NCBI RefSeq assembly: GCF_030272615.1
Contig: NC_081409.1
Location: forward strand, 912,699,840-912,763,839
DNA: 64,000 bases
DNA from: Cryptomeria japonica
Taxonomy: Eukaryota > Streptophyta > Pinopsida > Cupressales > Cupressaceae
Reading direction: 5' to 3'
The notes beneath the pieces were generated by a model. That model saw only the letters and a list, made by a program, of their open reading frames with translations. It made no database searches and was not told where the DNA came from. Below, in pieces: positions 46,331-59,495 of the stretch (the first letter of the stretch is position 1; every line of letters starts with the position of its first letter). The position numbers and the translations under genes are program-made.

Positions 46331-48700
46331 GACAATGTCAGCATGGCGTTGTTTCAATGAAAATTAAAAAAATTGTCCCAGTATGCCTCGGTGATACTTA
46401 GGGTGTAATGCCCCCTTGAGAGATTGTTTGTGCATTAAAGATATGAATGATAAAGGATAGAAGAATGGTTAGTTGATTAGAGATAGAGATAGGTGATGTG
46501 AAGATGATATTGAGATAGAATATGAGAGAATGAACCTTAGAATGAAATAGAATAATGTTAGATGATAGAAAATGATTTAGAAAGAGATGATGAGAGAAGA
46601 ATCAGCAAACTAGCAATAAGCAAATGAGATGAGAATGAAATTGAATGAATCACAAACCTGTGTCATTATTTATTGTGCTAATATATATTCATCACTGAGC
46701 CTTATTATTGAACAATGAAGCTTATCACATCAGGGTATAAGGAACCAATGATGCAAAGATAGATCATTGAAGAAACAAACATGTAGTAGACAAGGAGTGA
46801 ACCCTCCATTCTGGAAATTACGCTAGGGGTCGAGGTATGTGTGGCATCCAATAGCTGGAAGCTCCTATCACAGACACCCACTAGAGCAATTTCCCTAGAA
46901 TTTCATCGGCTCACACCACAAACAACAAACAAAGAAAAAGATAATGCCCATCATAGCTCCTCTAGTCACTTGTAGACATCCTTGAGTAGCATAGGAACAA
47001 TATCTGTTGCCAAATGATAAAAGATAAAGACTGACTCGGACAAAATTTAGCAGCTATACTGACCTTGTGCCTTCATTCTCAGTTGCTTGCTGTGATGGTT
47101 GATAATGTCTGATCTCAGAAAGTTGCGGACCCCATTTAAGACTGACCTGTCTGATTTCGAGCGTATCCTCTTCTATTTAAGACAAGATAATGATCACTTT
47201 GATTTGGATACGATATGATTGATAAGACAGTTTGATCAGTTGATTGTAGATGTTTGACTGGATAGTCGTATCCTTTGTTAACTTTGTGCGAAGTGTTTGT
47301 TGGATATCTGCTATGGTATTTATTTCTCACAGGACATTTTATTGCAAGTTTTTTCTGATTGATTGATTTTCAATTTTTAGTTCTTTTCCAAGAGCTTTTT
47401 CGATGTTTTTTTTTTTTTTGGATTATGTAGATCGATTTTTGAATGTTTTTGGTTGATTTTTTTAGGACATTTTTCAGATGCTTTTGATTTTTATGTTTTC
47501 CATATTTGAATGTTTTTTGGATGATTTTTTCAAGACTTTATATGGATGTTTTTGAATGATTTTTTCAGGACATTTTACTGTTTTTGGATTTTGAGTTTTT
47601 CACTGTTTTTCAAAATTTTTGAGTTTTTCCACTGTTTTTGGATTTTGAGTTTTTCACTGTTTTTGGATTTTGAGTTTTTCACTGTTTTTGGATTTTGAGT
47701 TTTTCACTGTTTTTAGATTTTTTCAGGACTTTATATGATTTTTAGGATTTTTTTCAGTTATGCCCCCAATGTGCAAACCTATATGACATAATGATCTATA
47801 GAATATACATAGAGACAAATGACTTTTTGACATGACCTATGTGAATGCACTATGCAGGTTGAAGATGCATTTCTTATTCAAACAAGGTTGACTGTGTTTG
47901 TTTTTTTACATTTGTAATACACCGATTGAAATGTAGGTGCAAATCATTTCATAGATAAGTGGCCAATCGATCTCTAAGGCTCTTTGGAACATTCATCTCA
48001 ACACACTTAGTGACTCGGATTTACAAATGGAGACGCGGAAAACTTCCCCATTGGTTCTTGAAACTTAGATCTTCGTTTGCCCATGTGTGTGCAAATGAGT
48101 TAATTCCTACTCCTGTGTTCACTAAAGATCCTTAGCATCCTATATGACTAGCTACATGGATTTTTCTAACTTCAAAAGCATCCCGAATAGAGCCTCGCTA
48201 CCAGCAGGCCTTGAGAGCATTGACGAGGTTATAGATTGTAATTTCTCAAATATTGCTCCATTGCCAGTAGGCGTTCATAGCCCTGATGGAGTTACTTGTA
48301 TGTTCCCATATTCAAGCTTTTTATTGCATTTGTATACATGATATTTCAGTTATATATCATTTCTCTTTTGCCTTTAGATGGATATTTGGCATAGCATTTT
48401 TTTTGAAAGTGCATGTTTTTTCATCTACTTTCATAATCTATGATCAGATTTCAGAGATTTTAAGTAGAAATTGTACTTTCAAATATTGGTCTTATTTGGC
48501 CTATTTGGTACTTGTAAATTGCTTGGATCTTAGTTTAGATCTCTTGCATTATTAGTTTGAGTCTCTTTTGGCCTTATTGAGGCAGTTGTAAAATTGAAAT
48601 TAGAAGTCCACTTTGCCTTTTTTTGCAAGTGACCCATTGTACATGCACTAAGTATAAAGTACCAAATCATCACTTTTGGGGGGGTTCTTTGATTGAGTGA
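46331..48700 (-). other. internal region of the minus-strand gypsy-like element and flank
   Basis: No recognisable Gag or Pol frame. It contains a T-rich stretch (47340-47760) and runs into the copia family C sequence near 48700 without a visible LTR boundary. The copia element's 5' LTR and PBS were not found here. Confidence 0.45.
47577..47714. repeat. 25-bp tandem repeat (CACTGTTTTTGGATTTTGAG...)
   Basis: About six copies of a 25-bp unit, CACTGTTTTTGGATTTTGAG plus TTTTT, with one diverged copy, inside a T-rich region. Confidence 0.85.
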
Positions 48701-48763
48701 ATTTGGGGGGGTGTCTTGTGTGATTGTGCCTCTCTTTCCTTGTGCTCTTTCATTTTTGTTGCA

Positions 48764-51700
48764 ATGAGTCCTCATAAATTTCCACCTCTAACTCCACATA
48801 ATTATGCATCATGGAAAATTAAAGTATGGAGCAAATTAATGGAAAAAGGTCTCACGCATTACATAGATGGAACAATAGTAGCACCACCTGATCCTAAGGC
48901 TGATCCTAATGCTCAGTTAGAATGGTTCACTAAGAATTGCATGGCTCTTGGAACTTTGTGCAAGTATGTATCAGATGACCTCATCTTTCATATTGAAAAG
49001 TGTACTACAATCAAAGATGCGTGGGATATGTTTCATAAATTGTATGGTCAAGTTGATGAAATCAGAGGTTATAAGATTGATAATGAGCTCACCAACTTGG
49101 ATCCCAAGAGTTTTGATACAATCCAAGATTATGTCACCAAAGCAAATGAGCTAAGAGAAAAGCTTAAGGATTGTGGAATTGACAAAAAGGATGCTCAGTT
49201 GATATTCAACTTGTTGGACAAGCTTGCACCAAAATATGCAGCATTTGTGTCTAGCTTCCAAACTCATCGTTTGACAGTGGGGAGTTCCTATGTTATGCCT
49301 TCATTTGATGCTTTCACAGAAATGTTGATATTTGAACAATCTAAGTTGTTGAACATGGGGCTTCTCAAGTCTTCAAAGTCCAAGGCTTTGGTGGCTAATC
49401 AAGGGAATCAAGGAAGTCAAGGCAAAGTTTCCAACAAGAAGAAGAAGCAATCTAAGTCACAACCACAACAGGAAAAAGGACAATCATCCTCTCCATCACA
49501 AGGTGATTTTTCATCCTCTTCCAAGAAGGGGACACCACCTAAGAAGGATAAGCCAACTTGTGCATATTGCAAGAAGTATGGTCATGATGAGCATTGATGC
49601 CACACAGAGCAAGTTGATGAATTAACTAATCTTCTTAAGAAAAACAACATCAACTTGCCATCTGCCTACACAAAGAAGGATTCATCTCCTTCCTCTTCCT
49701 CACAGTCTAAGGGAAAAGGGAAAGCATTTGTGGCTACAACAAGTTCTTCACAGTAGTGGATACTTGACTCAGGTGCCTCATATCACATGGGTTCTACAAA
49801 GGAGCAATTTTCTTCATTGGAGCCATCTAAGGTACCTCACATTTACATAGGTGATGATACACAAGTAGAGGTTGAAGGGAAAGGTTTAGTTGACATGGAT
49901 GATGGAACATTTGAGAATGTTCTCTATGTTCCTAACTTGTCTACCAACCTTCTCTCTATCTACCAAATCACTCACTATGGGAATGGGAAAAAGGTTGAGT
50001 TTACACCAGATTCAATTGTGGTAAAGGAACTTGATGATGATGCCTTGGTAGCAGTGGGACAAGTCAATGACAACTCAAGGCTTTATTCATTCTCCCACTT
50101 TGTGCCAAGTTCACCTTCTAGGGCGTTGCTTACTCATTCAAATTCAGAAAGTAAGTTATGGCATGAGCGGTTTGGTCACCTCAACTACCGCTATCCTCAG
50201 AAGCTCAGCACTAAAGACATGGTCACAGGTCTACTTCGAATCAGTTTTTCAGAGGGTGTATGTTCAGGGTGTTCCATGGGCAAGCATCTTGAGGAGAAGT
50301 TTGATAAGGGGAAAGCTTGGATAGCTTTGGAAGTTCTTCAACTTGTTCACAGTGATGTAGTAGGTCCATTTCCAGCACCTTCATTTAGTAAGGCCTGCTA
50401 TGTCCTCACCTTCATTGATGACTACTCTCGCTTCACTTGGGTCTACTTTCTCATTCATAAGAGTGAAGTATTTGACAGATTTTAGGACTTCAAAACTCGT
50501 GTGGAGAAGCAATCTGGGAAAGTGGTGAAGATTCTTCGCACAAATAATGGAAGGGAATATGTGAACAAAAGACTTGAGGATTTTTGTACATTTGAGGGGA
50601 TTCATCTTCAGCATTCTGTAGCATACACTCCACAGTAGAACAGAGTTGCAAAATGCAAGAATAGAACTCTCAAAGAAATGGCTAGCTGTATGATTCATGA
50701 ATGTTCTCTTGATCCCACTTTTTGGGCCGAGGCTATCAGTTGTGCTAGACACATCTAGAATCGGGTTCCTCACAAAGCTTTGCAAGGTATTACTCCTTTT
50801 GAGGCTTGGGATGGTAGGAAACCAATTGTGAGACATTTAAGAGTCTTTGGGTATCCAACATGGGCTCGCATACCTCCACAGAAATGCAAGGCATTGGAAC
50901 CTCAAAGTCGGCCTTGCATATTTGTTGGATATCCTGAGGGTGTTAAGGCATATAGATTGATGAATCTTGAGACACATGAGGTGTTCATTGAGAGGAGTGT
51001 TCACTTTGAGGAAAGCTCTCCTAGCTTAGCCTCTCTACCTCCTTCACCTTCCTCCATCATGGATAGTGATGCTAGTGATTCAGATGATGAGACTCCTTCA
51101 ACTCTGACTCACAGGGTTACACCTCCATAGGGTCCACTTGCAGTTGAGGAGCCTCTTTCTCCACCTCCACCTAGACTTCGTTGGGCTCGACAGACACTTG
51201 AGTCTGTGGGTTCTCTTGTTGGGGATCCTTCAGATACACGGAGAACTCGATCACAACATCAGGATCTTCCACATGCATTCATTTCTACTGCTTCTGATCC
51301 ACATACATTTTGGGAAGCATCAGGGGTTCCTGAGTGGGACCAAGCTATGGAGGAAGAGTATAGTTCCTTGATGAGGAACAACACATGGGATTTAGTCCAT
51401 CTCCCTAAGGGGAGAAAGATGGTTCAATGTAAGTGGATCTATTGAACCAAGTATGTTGTGGATGGTAGTGTGGATAAGTATAAGGCTCGACTTGTTGCGA
51501 AAGGTTTCTCTCAAGTTGCAGGTGTTGACTATACTGAGACCTTTGCACCCATAGCCAAGATGAACTCCATTCGCTTGACACTTGCTATTGTTGTAGCTCA
51601 TGGTTGGGTTGTACATCAGATGGATGTGAAGAGTTCTTTTCTTCATGGTGACCTTGATGAGGAGATTTATATGGAGCAGCCGCAGGGTTTCATCCAGGAT

Positions 51701-52190
51701 ACTTCCTTGGTTTGCAAACTAAGGAAATCTCTCTATGGCCTTAAGCAAGCCCCTAGGGCTTGGTATGCCAAGATGGATTCCTTTCTTCTCTCAGCAAGGT
51801 TCACCATGTGTCATTCTGATCTGAATGTCTATATTTTGCGATGGGATGACTCTCACTTGATACTTGTGCTCTATGTTGATGATTTGATCATTACAAGGAG
51901 TACCGCATCCATCATTAGCAGGGTCAAATCTGCTTTGCATGACAGATTTGATATGACTGACTTGCGTCTTTTGCACTAATTTCTTGGGATAGAGATTTCA
52001 CAATCACCTTCTGGGATTACACTATCGCAGCCCAAGTATGCTCTTGATCTACTTGCACACTTTCATATGGCTGATTGTAAGCCTGCACCGACTCCCTTTC
52101 TTTCCGGAGTCAAGCTTGAGGCTCAGTGTTCTTCTCCACCAGTTGATGCCACTTTGTATCATCAGCTTGATAGTTCGGTTCAATTTTGAC
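48764..52190 (+). pseudogene. copia gag-pol pseudogene (family C)
   Basis: ATG at 48764 (MSPHKFPPLTPHNYASWK). One frame is held for 3.4 kb with eight stops and no frameshift: TGA 49595, TAG 49754, 50483, 50636, 50756 and 51128, TGA 51443, TAA 51977. Domains: Gag (WDMFHKLYGQVDEIRGYK), zinc knuckle CAYCKKYGHDEH (last Cys after the stop), protease WILDSGASYHMGS, integrase zinc region (LWHERFGHLN, CSGCSMGK), integrase core HSDVVGPF and FIDDYSRF. Later catalytic context is damaged: RTNNGREY replaces RSDNGGEY (Asp to Asn) and RVAKCKNRT replaces GVAERKNRT (Glu to Lys). [44 protein letters not shown]. It fades after PVDATLYHQL at about 52170, where RNase H would begin. Confidence 0.95.
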
Positions 52191-54136
52191 ACTTGTTTAC
52201 TTAGAACCACTTAGGGTTGTATAATGTATATAATTTTTACAAGGGACATCATTTGTTTTCTTAGCACCTTGTGCTAGCTCCTTATGTTTTCACCTCTAAC
52301 ATTCACTTGCCTTCATTAGGTAGGATCTTTTTGCCAAATTACTAACATTTAAGGTTAAGATTCATCTGGGGTGGAATTATTGTCAAGTAAGATCGATAAC
52401 GATTGACAACAATTTCTACCCACACATTTCATGACATATTTCAAACAACTCAGAGAGTGGACTTATCCTCTCCTACTCTACTTATGCAACTATGAAATCA
52501 AGGGGGTGTGCACTTGAAAAGTGACCAACACTCCTCCTTTTAATTAAAATTTAGTAAAGAGGGAAGTTGTCTCATTCCATATTACTTATTTATATATATT
52601 GACTAGCTATTTCTGACATATCACAACTTACGATTTCTTTCAATCCACACAAAAAATAAACACCTTATCCTCCTAGAATTTTGTTACCTAATTATGGTAT
52701 AACTTAAGGATGTCCAATAACTACCAATGTCTTAAGACCCATAATTTTTTTTACGTTCTCCCCTGGCTAACCACATAATTCGGCTCCTTATCTATGTTCT
52801 CATAAAATATTTTATACTGCCAACTAATTCTCATTAAAGCTTTGGTATTATATTACTGTTATACTATTTTTTCCTAAGACATTTCTATCTGCACGTTGTT
52901 TCATTCATACTTAATGTTTTCGCATACTTTCACACTTGAGTGTCAAAATTTGCAAAGCTTCTTCGATTGTGCCTAGTAGATAAATAGTGTTACATATTGT
53001 CTTGTACCTAGCGGCTAACCATGATTGGGTTGCACTTTTCTTCTTAGTTTCTGAACGAAAACTAGTTACACATTTCTAGATTATGGGATCCTAATATTTT
53101 TACACTCCTTGCATTTCAATGGGGATTTTTGTATGATTACTAAATCAACTCTACTCTCTCTTCCATTATTTACTTTCTCCAAGATTATCTTCCCATAAAG
53201 GAACTAGTTGAGGTTTTACTTGCTTGTTTCCCCAATTATATAACCACGGATGAACTTAGGTTTTATTGTAAATACGTGTTTTTACCCAATAAGTTCATGC
53301 CTCCTTTGTCCTTATTTAACTCACCTATAGTATTACTAGGGTTTTCTGACCAAGGGAATTTCCATTCATCAAATTGAGTTCTTATCTGTAGGGTTATCCA
53401 ACTCTAGCTCCACTATATTGCTACAAACATTGTCTAACAAATGCTTTTAATAAGAAATCTAACATGACCACATTCTTAAGGTACCTAGTCATTAGGATAT
53501 GTCAATGCTTCTATCTAAGATTCACAAGAGTTCCTTTTAATTCTCCTTCATTTATGTCTTCTATGGCGGCCTTGATCTTTTTAACCATCATAATTTCATA
53601 TAGCTTAAAATTTTAATTAGATCTGTCTCGATTCTTATTTATCTTGTTTATGGTGACTTCATCTAAGGTCTAACTATCTTGCTTGACTTGCCATGTCAAG
53701 AACATATCTCGATGGATGGCACTCCTTTAGTTACCATCAGAGGTATTTTATTGAAAGATTCATCTCCTCCTACTTGGTTTGATTAGAGCAATTATTGCAT
53801 TTTAGGTTCCAATTGAATGGTAACCTCATAAGCACAAAAGTATTATCTTTTCATTTTTAAACACCGAAATACTTTATAAAAATAAATAACTGAACATTTC
53901 GCAACCCTTGGGATTTTATTATGCTATAAGCCTTATGACTAATAGGTTCAAATTTTAAGGCTTTTAGTGACCCTTGGAACCCCTTGAATTGATATTTGTT
54001 GATCTGTTGATCTAAAAGAATTTTCATTTATGTTTCACTTTGTTATATCACATGTTTCCATCTAGGTGTTATACTTCAAGCCATAGTTTGGTTTCAACTA
54101 AGTTATGAATGTAGCCCATGTTCACCAGTGTATGAA

Positions 54137-54155
54137 CCTAGGGCTCTGATACCAA
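54137..54155 (-). promoter_or_regulatory. primer binding site (initiator Met-tRNA type)
   Basis: TTGGTATCAGAGCCCTAGG on the minus strand two bases after the LTR end GGGCATGACA. The core TGGTATCAGAGC is a perfect plant Met-tRNA PBS. Confidence 0.88.
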
Positions 54156-54157
54156 AA

Positions 54158-55166
54158 TGTCATGCCCAAACTTTTGGGCAAAACACAACCGACAATTTTT
54201 TTATTTTTTTTTAAGCACTTAATTACATGCATTCATTTACTTAAATAGTTGTGACAACTTAACAGTTTGTTCTAAACGAAATCTTAATTGATATTAAATA
54301 CTAACATAACAATTATGATAACTTCTATTATCAAGCAGAGCAAATAATTTTCATGAGGGTGTTATTAAGTTCTCTTGAAAGTTCCTTTCATTTCAGTTGC
54401 GCTTTTTAGTACTTATTTGGATCCATTTCTACTAAACAGACATTAATATAATGACCGGGTTTGATATCAATTATTTACTAAATGTTAACACTATTGCTAT
54501 TTCATTTCATTAATATTGCCTAATTGAGTAGATACAATTAAGGTGTCAAACATCATTAAGTTAATTAAATTGTCTGATGAAAGACTCCACTTGAGATAAT
54601 AAGGTATGCCTGACTTAGTCCCTTAATTTTTTTATAGAGAAATTTTATTACAATATCCTCTTAAATTATTTATTTTACTATATTGAATCATTCCGTTTAA
54701 TTATAAAAATAAAACCATTTTGATCTCTAAAATGAATTAGAATAATTTAAATCAAGTTTATATATTACTTTTTCCAACATCAACTATTTAATATTTTGCT
54801 TCTATTAATCCCATTACCCCTTGCCTTAATTTCAACCGATTGAACTTCTAAACTATGTTTATCCAAATATGATAATAATAATGTTGTAGGATATTTCATT
54901 ATATTTTCCATTAAAAATCCCCTAAAAGGTTAACCTCCAAAATTAATTAGAATTTTAAGCATTTATTTATTTATTTTTAAATATGCCCTCTTGACTATTT
55001 AAACATTTATAAAATATAAACACCTAATAAAATAATTAACTCTTCAATTTGTCCTATACATTATATATAAATGCACATTTAACATTGATAAAAAGAAATT
55101 AAGGTTGGTAAATAAACTAATTAAATTCAGGACATTTTTTTTTTTTTTCTCATTTCCATAATTTTA

Positions 55167-55259
<93 letters not shown>

Positions 55260-58200
55260 TACATATATATCTATCTAATATACACTTATATATTTAAAGT
55301 GAGGTTTATCCACCTTTTAGTTAAACATACCTAAATTTACCATGATGCCCATAAACCCCAATTCTATTTTAATCATTACAAAAAGCCTCTTTTATTTTTT
55401 TTTATTTTTTTATAGATTTGTTTTTTAAAAAAGATTTTGTTTTGTAATAATATTGTTTTTTATAAAATAAAGTTTTAAATAGTATTTTTTTTTTTTTGCT
55501 TTTTTTAAAAAGTGCAATTATATATTTTGATATATGAATATGTTGGTTTAAGTTTATATATATATATATTTCAAACAAATAAGTTTATTATTAAGTAATG
55601 AATTCATTTAAACATTTAATATATATATAGATATATTGGACAATAAATTTATTTTTGTTTATATCTGAGAAATGAATTTTTTAAATATTCAATATAGGCA
55701 TGAAAAGCTGTTTATATATATGTGGTGTTTAGGACAAAAGCTTTTTATGAAAAATATAAAATCTGAAACATATTTAGCAGATTGGATAATTTCTACAGAT
55801 TTGAATCATTGAATTTATTTCTTTTTTATCAAAATCCTAGTTGCTAAAAGAAATAGATAGGTTATTTAAATATTGATTTACTGTCGACAAAATATTGTAA
55901 AAAGCAGAATTAAATCAGTTAGAATAGCAACTTTAGAATTTCTATTTATTTCATTTAATCTGTTCAACTATAGATTTTATTCTCTGTAACTAAACAAATG
56001 ACATTATTTAATAATTTTAACAGCAACTATATAAATGACCAATTTAATAAATTTAACAGCAACTAGATAAATCTAGACTAAAATAAAACTTTAGAAATGA
56101 CTATAATAAATCTATTTTTTATTTTATTTTCTGCAATAAACAAAATGACAGATTTAAATAAAACTAAATATGACATTTCCATGTATAGATCTAAATTTTA
56201 GATTTTATTTTATTTTCCAACCTACTACATGCAGGTAGATCTATTCCATTTCTTTTCTAATATCTTGATTTTAAATGCATAAAGGGAACCAATACATTTC
56301 TTTCTTTTCAAAGCATCCTATACACAACAAATATTTATTTCAAAACTAAAAACCAGAAATAATTATTTCTTTTCTGCAATATAACATAAATAAATATCAC
56401 ATATCTTTAAAACATATTCCCAAGTCTTTATTATCATTTTACAAATAGGTCTCTCATTTCAAATAGATGAGGACTTTCAAAGAATATTAATTACATTTAC
56501 AAAAAATTTCTGCAACAATTAACTCCAGCCATATCTACATGTTCTGATATTTTCTTCTAACAACCCGCAAATAAAACAAAGAGATGACTATGGAGTGCTC
56601 ACCTCCCAGCCTAGGCTAACTAGTAGCCACCCCCGAGCTCGAAGAACCAAACCCTAGACAGGTAACAAACATGCAACCAAAGAAGATAGAATACACACAA
56701 ACTCAAGCACACTCCCAAACCCGGGCTACACTGCACCACACATTGGTGATGTCTTTTCAAGGGTGGTAGTGGACCAAGTACCCTGAGGAGACTGCAAGTA
56801 TGGTAAAACAAATAGCCACCTCATGGCAAACCAAAACATATAGCCACCTCATGACAAACCAAATACATCAAGTATAACATAATCAACCCTTTATTCCTTA
56901 TGCCCCCTAAGGCATTCATGCCTTATTTCCCTCCTTATGACCCCCAATGCATAAACAAGCCATGCAGCAAGGGTCACATAAATTCCCTTGTGATCGCTCT
57001 CATAACGAGAGTCTCTCACTCGAGGGTTGTCACTTCTACCACCCACAAGATCCTCCTCTCTCCCAAGAGTAGGAGGTCTTGATTACTCCCCAAAACACAT
57101 ACAAAGTATAAACATAAAATACCCAATAAGTCTCCAAGAGAACATGCACGGATACTAGTCTTTTACACAAACATTACATTCAACACACATGCAATAAGAA
57201 ATCATTATAAGAAAAATACAACCAACCTTAAACTGCCCCAAAGGTATGCTAGTTTTGTTGAGGATGAGCAGCCCAATTCCACAGTTCTTCTCTTTCTACC
57301 CTTAGCCAAAATTCTCAAACCAAATTCTATCTGTTTCTTTACAAAATTCTTTTGTCTCCAAAAATGGAGAGTGGGTGATTATCCCCAAAATCTCTCTTTC
57401 TTGCTTAAGAAGACACTAGTGTGAGTTCTCTCAAGTTTCTAAAACTGAAAAGGAAAGTAGGGTAAAATGGGAAAGGGAACTCTCATCCAAAAAGGAAGGT
57501 TAACCACTTAGCTCAAGCCTTCTAATTTCAATTTTCGCACAACTTAGAAAACCTACTTTTTAGGGTGTCTAAAAGGTCACATGGGAGTAGAAACTTGCCT
57601 AAAATTACCCCTAGCCCTTAGGTATACCTTATGGGCTTTAGGAAACCCTATTAAACTACCCCTAGGTGTCCATTTAACCCTTTTTTAACCCCTCTGAAGT
57701 ATATTTTCGGGTCAAACCTATGTTGACCATCCCAAAGATTCTTTACCCAAGGCATTTATGGAAATCGCATCACATTAATTGAAAAAGCTATAGTCAAACA
57801 ATTTCCACCAAGAGACAAATTTAAAAAAAACATAAATCCACACATGTGTCAAGTGACACAAAGAAAATACTTTTACAAATTTATACATGAAATCACCTAT
57901 TGTGGATTTTACATAAATCAATTAAATAACACTTAACACACATGCATCATTTACTGTTACGAATAAAATACAACACAAACAGGGTGTTGTCTCTCCAAAT
58001 AGACAAACCTTGGCTTTACGCACATACATAGGTCTAGGTTTGGTTCTCCGTAATATTTTCATGGTCACATGGATAATTCCTACGCAACTCAATTCACACA
58101 TTAGTACTTCCAAGTAATCTCATATAATATAAAACACATGAATAATAATGCACTACAACACTCTGCATACAACATACATTTATCAATCAATACATCTTTC

Positions 58201-58680
58201 ATCCAAATAACTCCTCATAACAATTATCATCATTCACATAATTTTGATCCATACATTAAAACATGCATTCCTATTTCTATCATCATAGTAAAGTCCTGCA
58301 AATCTAATAATGACATACTTCCTCTCAAATTTATCCTATTCTAGAATCATATAGAGTTTTGTATTTATAAAGCATATAAATGAAGCATCCACATTCATCA
58401 ATGTTACCCAATCACAGAATCATATAAGTCCTACATCCAGACATAGCTGGCATATGTTAAATCAAGATTATCCAATCAATGGACCTTTTAGGATTTCAAA
58501 TCCATAACACATCAAAATGTACACCACAAGGTGCGATAACTCTATAACTTGGTTCGATTACTTTTCTCACAAATCTATCTGCCTAACATAGTCCATTTTA
58601 CTGAATTTTAAGGCATTTATTAATAGGGTCAAACATGGTCAACTAAGTAAATCAAAGCTTGGTTTGGGGAAGGCCTTACA
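54158..58680 (-). repeat. long gypsy LTR (about 4.5 kb)
   Basis: Starts TGTAAGGCCTTCCCCAAACC at 58680 and ends TTGGGCATGACA at 54158 on the minus strand. Start, end and PBS resemble Del/Tekay-type chromoviruses, which carry multi-kb LTRs. No second LTR is present to prove the length, so a nested insertion inside cannot be excluded. It contains an (AT)n microsatellite and poly-T tracts. Confidence 0.65.
55171..55256. repeat. (AT)43 microsatellite
   Basis: Uninterrupted AT dinucleotide for 86 bp. Confidence 0.98.
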
Positions 58681-58682
58681 GT

Positions 58683-58796
58683 CCTACTGCGGAGCAGGTT
58701 GCAGACATATTCACCAAACCTTTCACTGAGAGTAAGTTCCAGCAGTTGCAAGCTCTCTTGGGGGTGTGGGAAGTGTCATTAGGGGGGGTCAGTTGA
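58683..58796 (+). pseudogene. C-terminal end of copia RNase H (family C)
   Basis: PTAEQVADIFTKPFTESKFQ, then QLQALLGVWEVSLGGVS and a TGA at 58794-58796. PTAEQVADIFTKP is the conserved end of copia Pol. It is uninterrupted and completes the element that starts at 48764. Confidence 0.9.
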
Positions 58797-59035
58797 CTTG
58801 TCCTTCCTCTCTTATGGGGGGGACTTTTTCCTCTTTAAGAGTCTTTTGTATTTTCATCTCTCTTTTGGGGGGGAGTTTTTTCCCATTGGGTTTTCTCCTT
58901 TTCTCCGTTTGTGAGAGATTGCATTGCATGGTTTTGCTTGCATTTGCATATTGTACATGGGTACCTATCATGGCCTAGTAGTCGGGACCCATCTTGCATT
59001 GTTGACTTGAGTCTTCATTCCCCTAAGTTTCACTT
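58797..59035 (+). other. 3' untranslated region of copia family C with G-run words
   Basis: Contains TATGGGGGGGACT and TTTTGGGGGGGAG words. Similar G-runs (CTTTTGGGGGGGTTC, TTTGGGGGGGTG) flank the gag start near 48680-48710. No coding content. Confidence 0.6.
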
Positions 59036-59044
59036 AAGGGGAGG
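59036..59044 (+). other. polypurine tract of copia family C
   Basis: AAGGGGAGG directly before TGTTGGTGTAAATAAA. Confidence 0.75.
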
Positions 59045-59495
59045 TGTTGGTGTAAATAAATATTCATTATGGATATTATTACACTTTACTTCAGTTAATT
59101 TAGGATAATGCATTTCTTTGTAGTTTGGATTTGAGACACTTAGGGAAGTGTGCACATAGGGATAGAGCTTGTAGGAGAAATTCCACCTTTTATGGTCTTG
59201 TTTTGTTGTTACACTCCACATTCGGTGGGTCATCCACCTCTTGTGGAATATTATATTATTTCTCCTACCTACCCCTAGTATTTCTTACCTACCCTTGTTT
59301 CTCATTGAGCCACATGTTATGATTGTGTGCTCGTACATCCATATGGCCTTGCCTATATAAGAAAGCCTATATTCATTGTATTGGTGAATCCAGTTGATCA
59401 TTTTCATATTGATGAGAATACAGTTTGTTCTTGTCATTCTTTTGTCTCTATTTTTATACTTTTCATTGTGCCCTAGATCTTGGCAAAATCTCACA
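59045..59495 (+). repeat. 3' LTR of copia family C
   Basis: Starts TGTTGGTGTAAATAAATATTC. TATA box CCTATATAAGAAAG at 59352. The right end is placed at AAAATCTCACA (59495); GTCGTCACA at 59510 is an alternative, since no 5' LTR is available for comparison. Confidence 0.68.
59354..59360 (+). promoter_or_regulatory. LTR TATA box
   Basis: TATATAA about 310 bp into the LTR, with about 140 bp of R/U5 after it. Confidence 0.6.

Larger units (their letters stand above)
52190..58680 (-). mobile_element. Ty3/gypsy-type element remnant with a 4.5-kb LTR
   Basis: On the minus strand an LTR (58680 to 54158) is followed by a Met-tRNA-type PBS and about 1.9 kb of internal sequence without ORFs, ending abruptly at the copia junction. 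Only the 5' LTR side remains. The right junction (TTACA|GTCCT at 58680/58681) falls inside copia RNase H coding sequence. Confidence 0.72.
48764..59495 (+). mobile_element. Ty1/copia element, family C, split by a gypsy insertion
   Basis: Gag-pol from 48764 breaks off in RT/RNase H near 52170-52195. The end of RNase H resumes at 58683 and is followed by PPT and 3' LTR. The intervening 6.5 kb is a minus-strand gypsy remnant. Around 200 codons of RNase H are missing, so part of the copia and the outer part of the gypsy were deleted together after insertion. No 5' LTR or PBS is visible before 48764. Confidence 0.8.

Noticed and set aside
48140-48720. 5' LTR of copia family C
   Set aside because: No sequence matching the 3' LTR start TGTTGGTGTAAATAAA and no Met-tRNA primer site occurs before the gag start.
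55171-55256. (AT)n tract as a possible replication origin or matrix attachment site
   Set aside because: A pure dinucleotide repeat inside an LTR; nothing else supports such a role.
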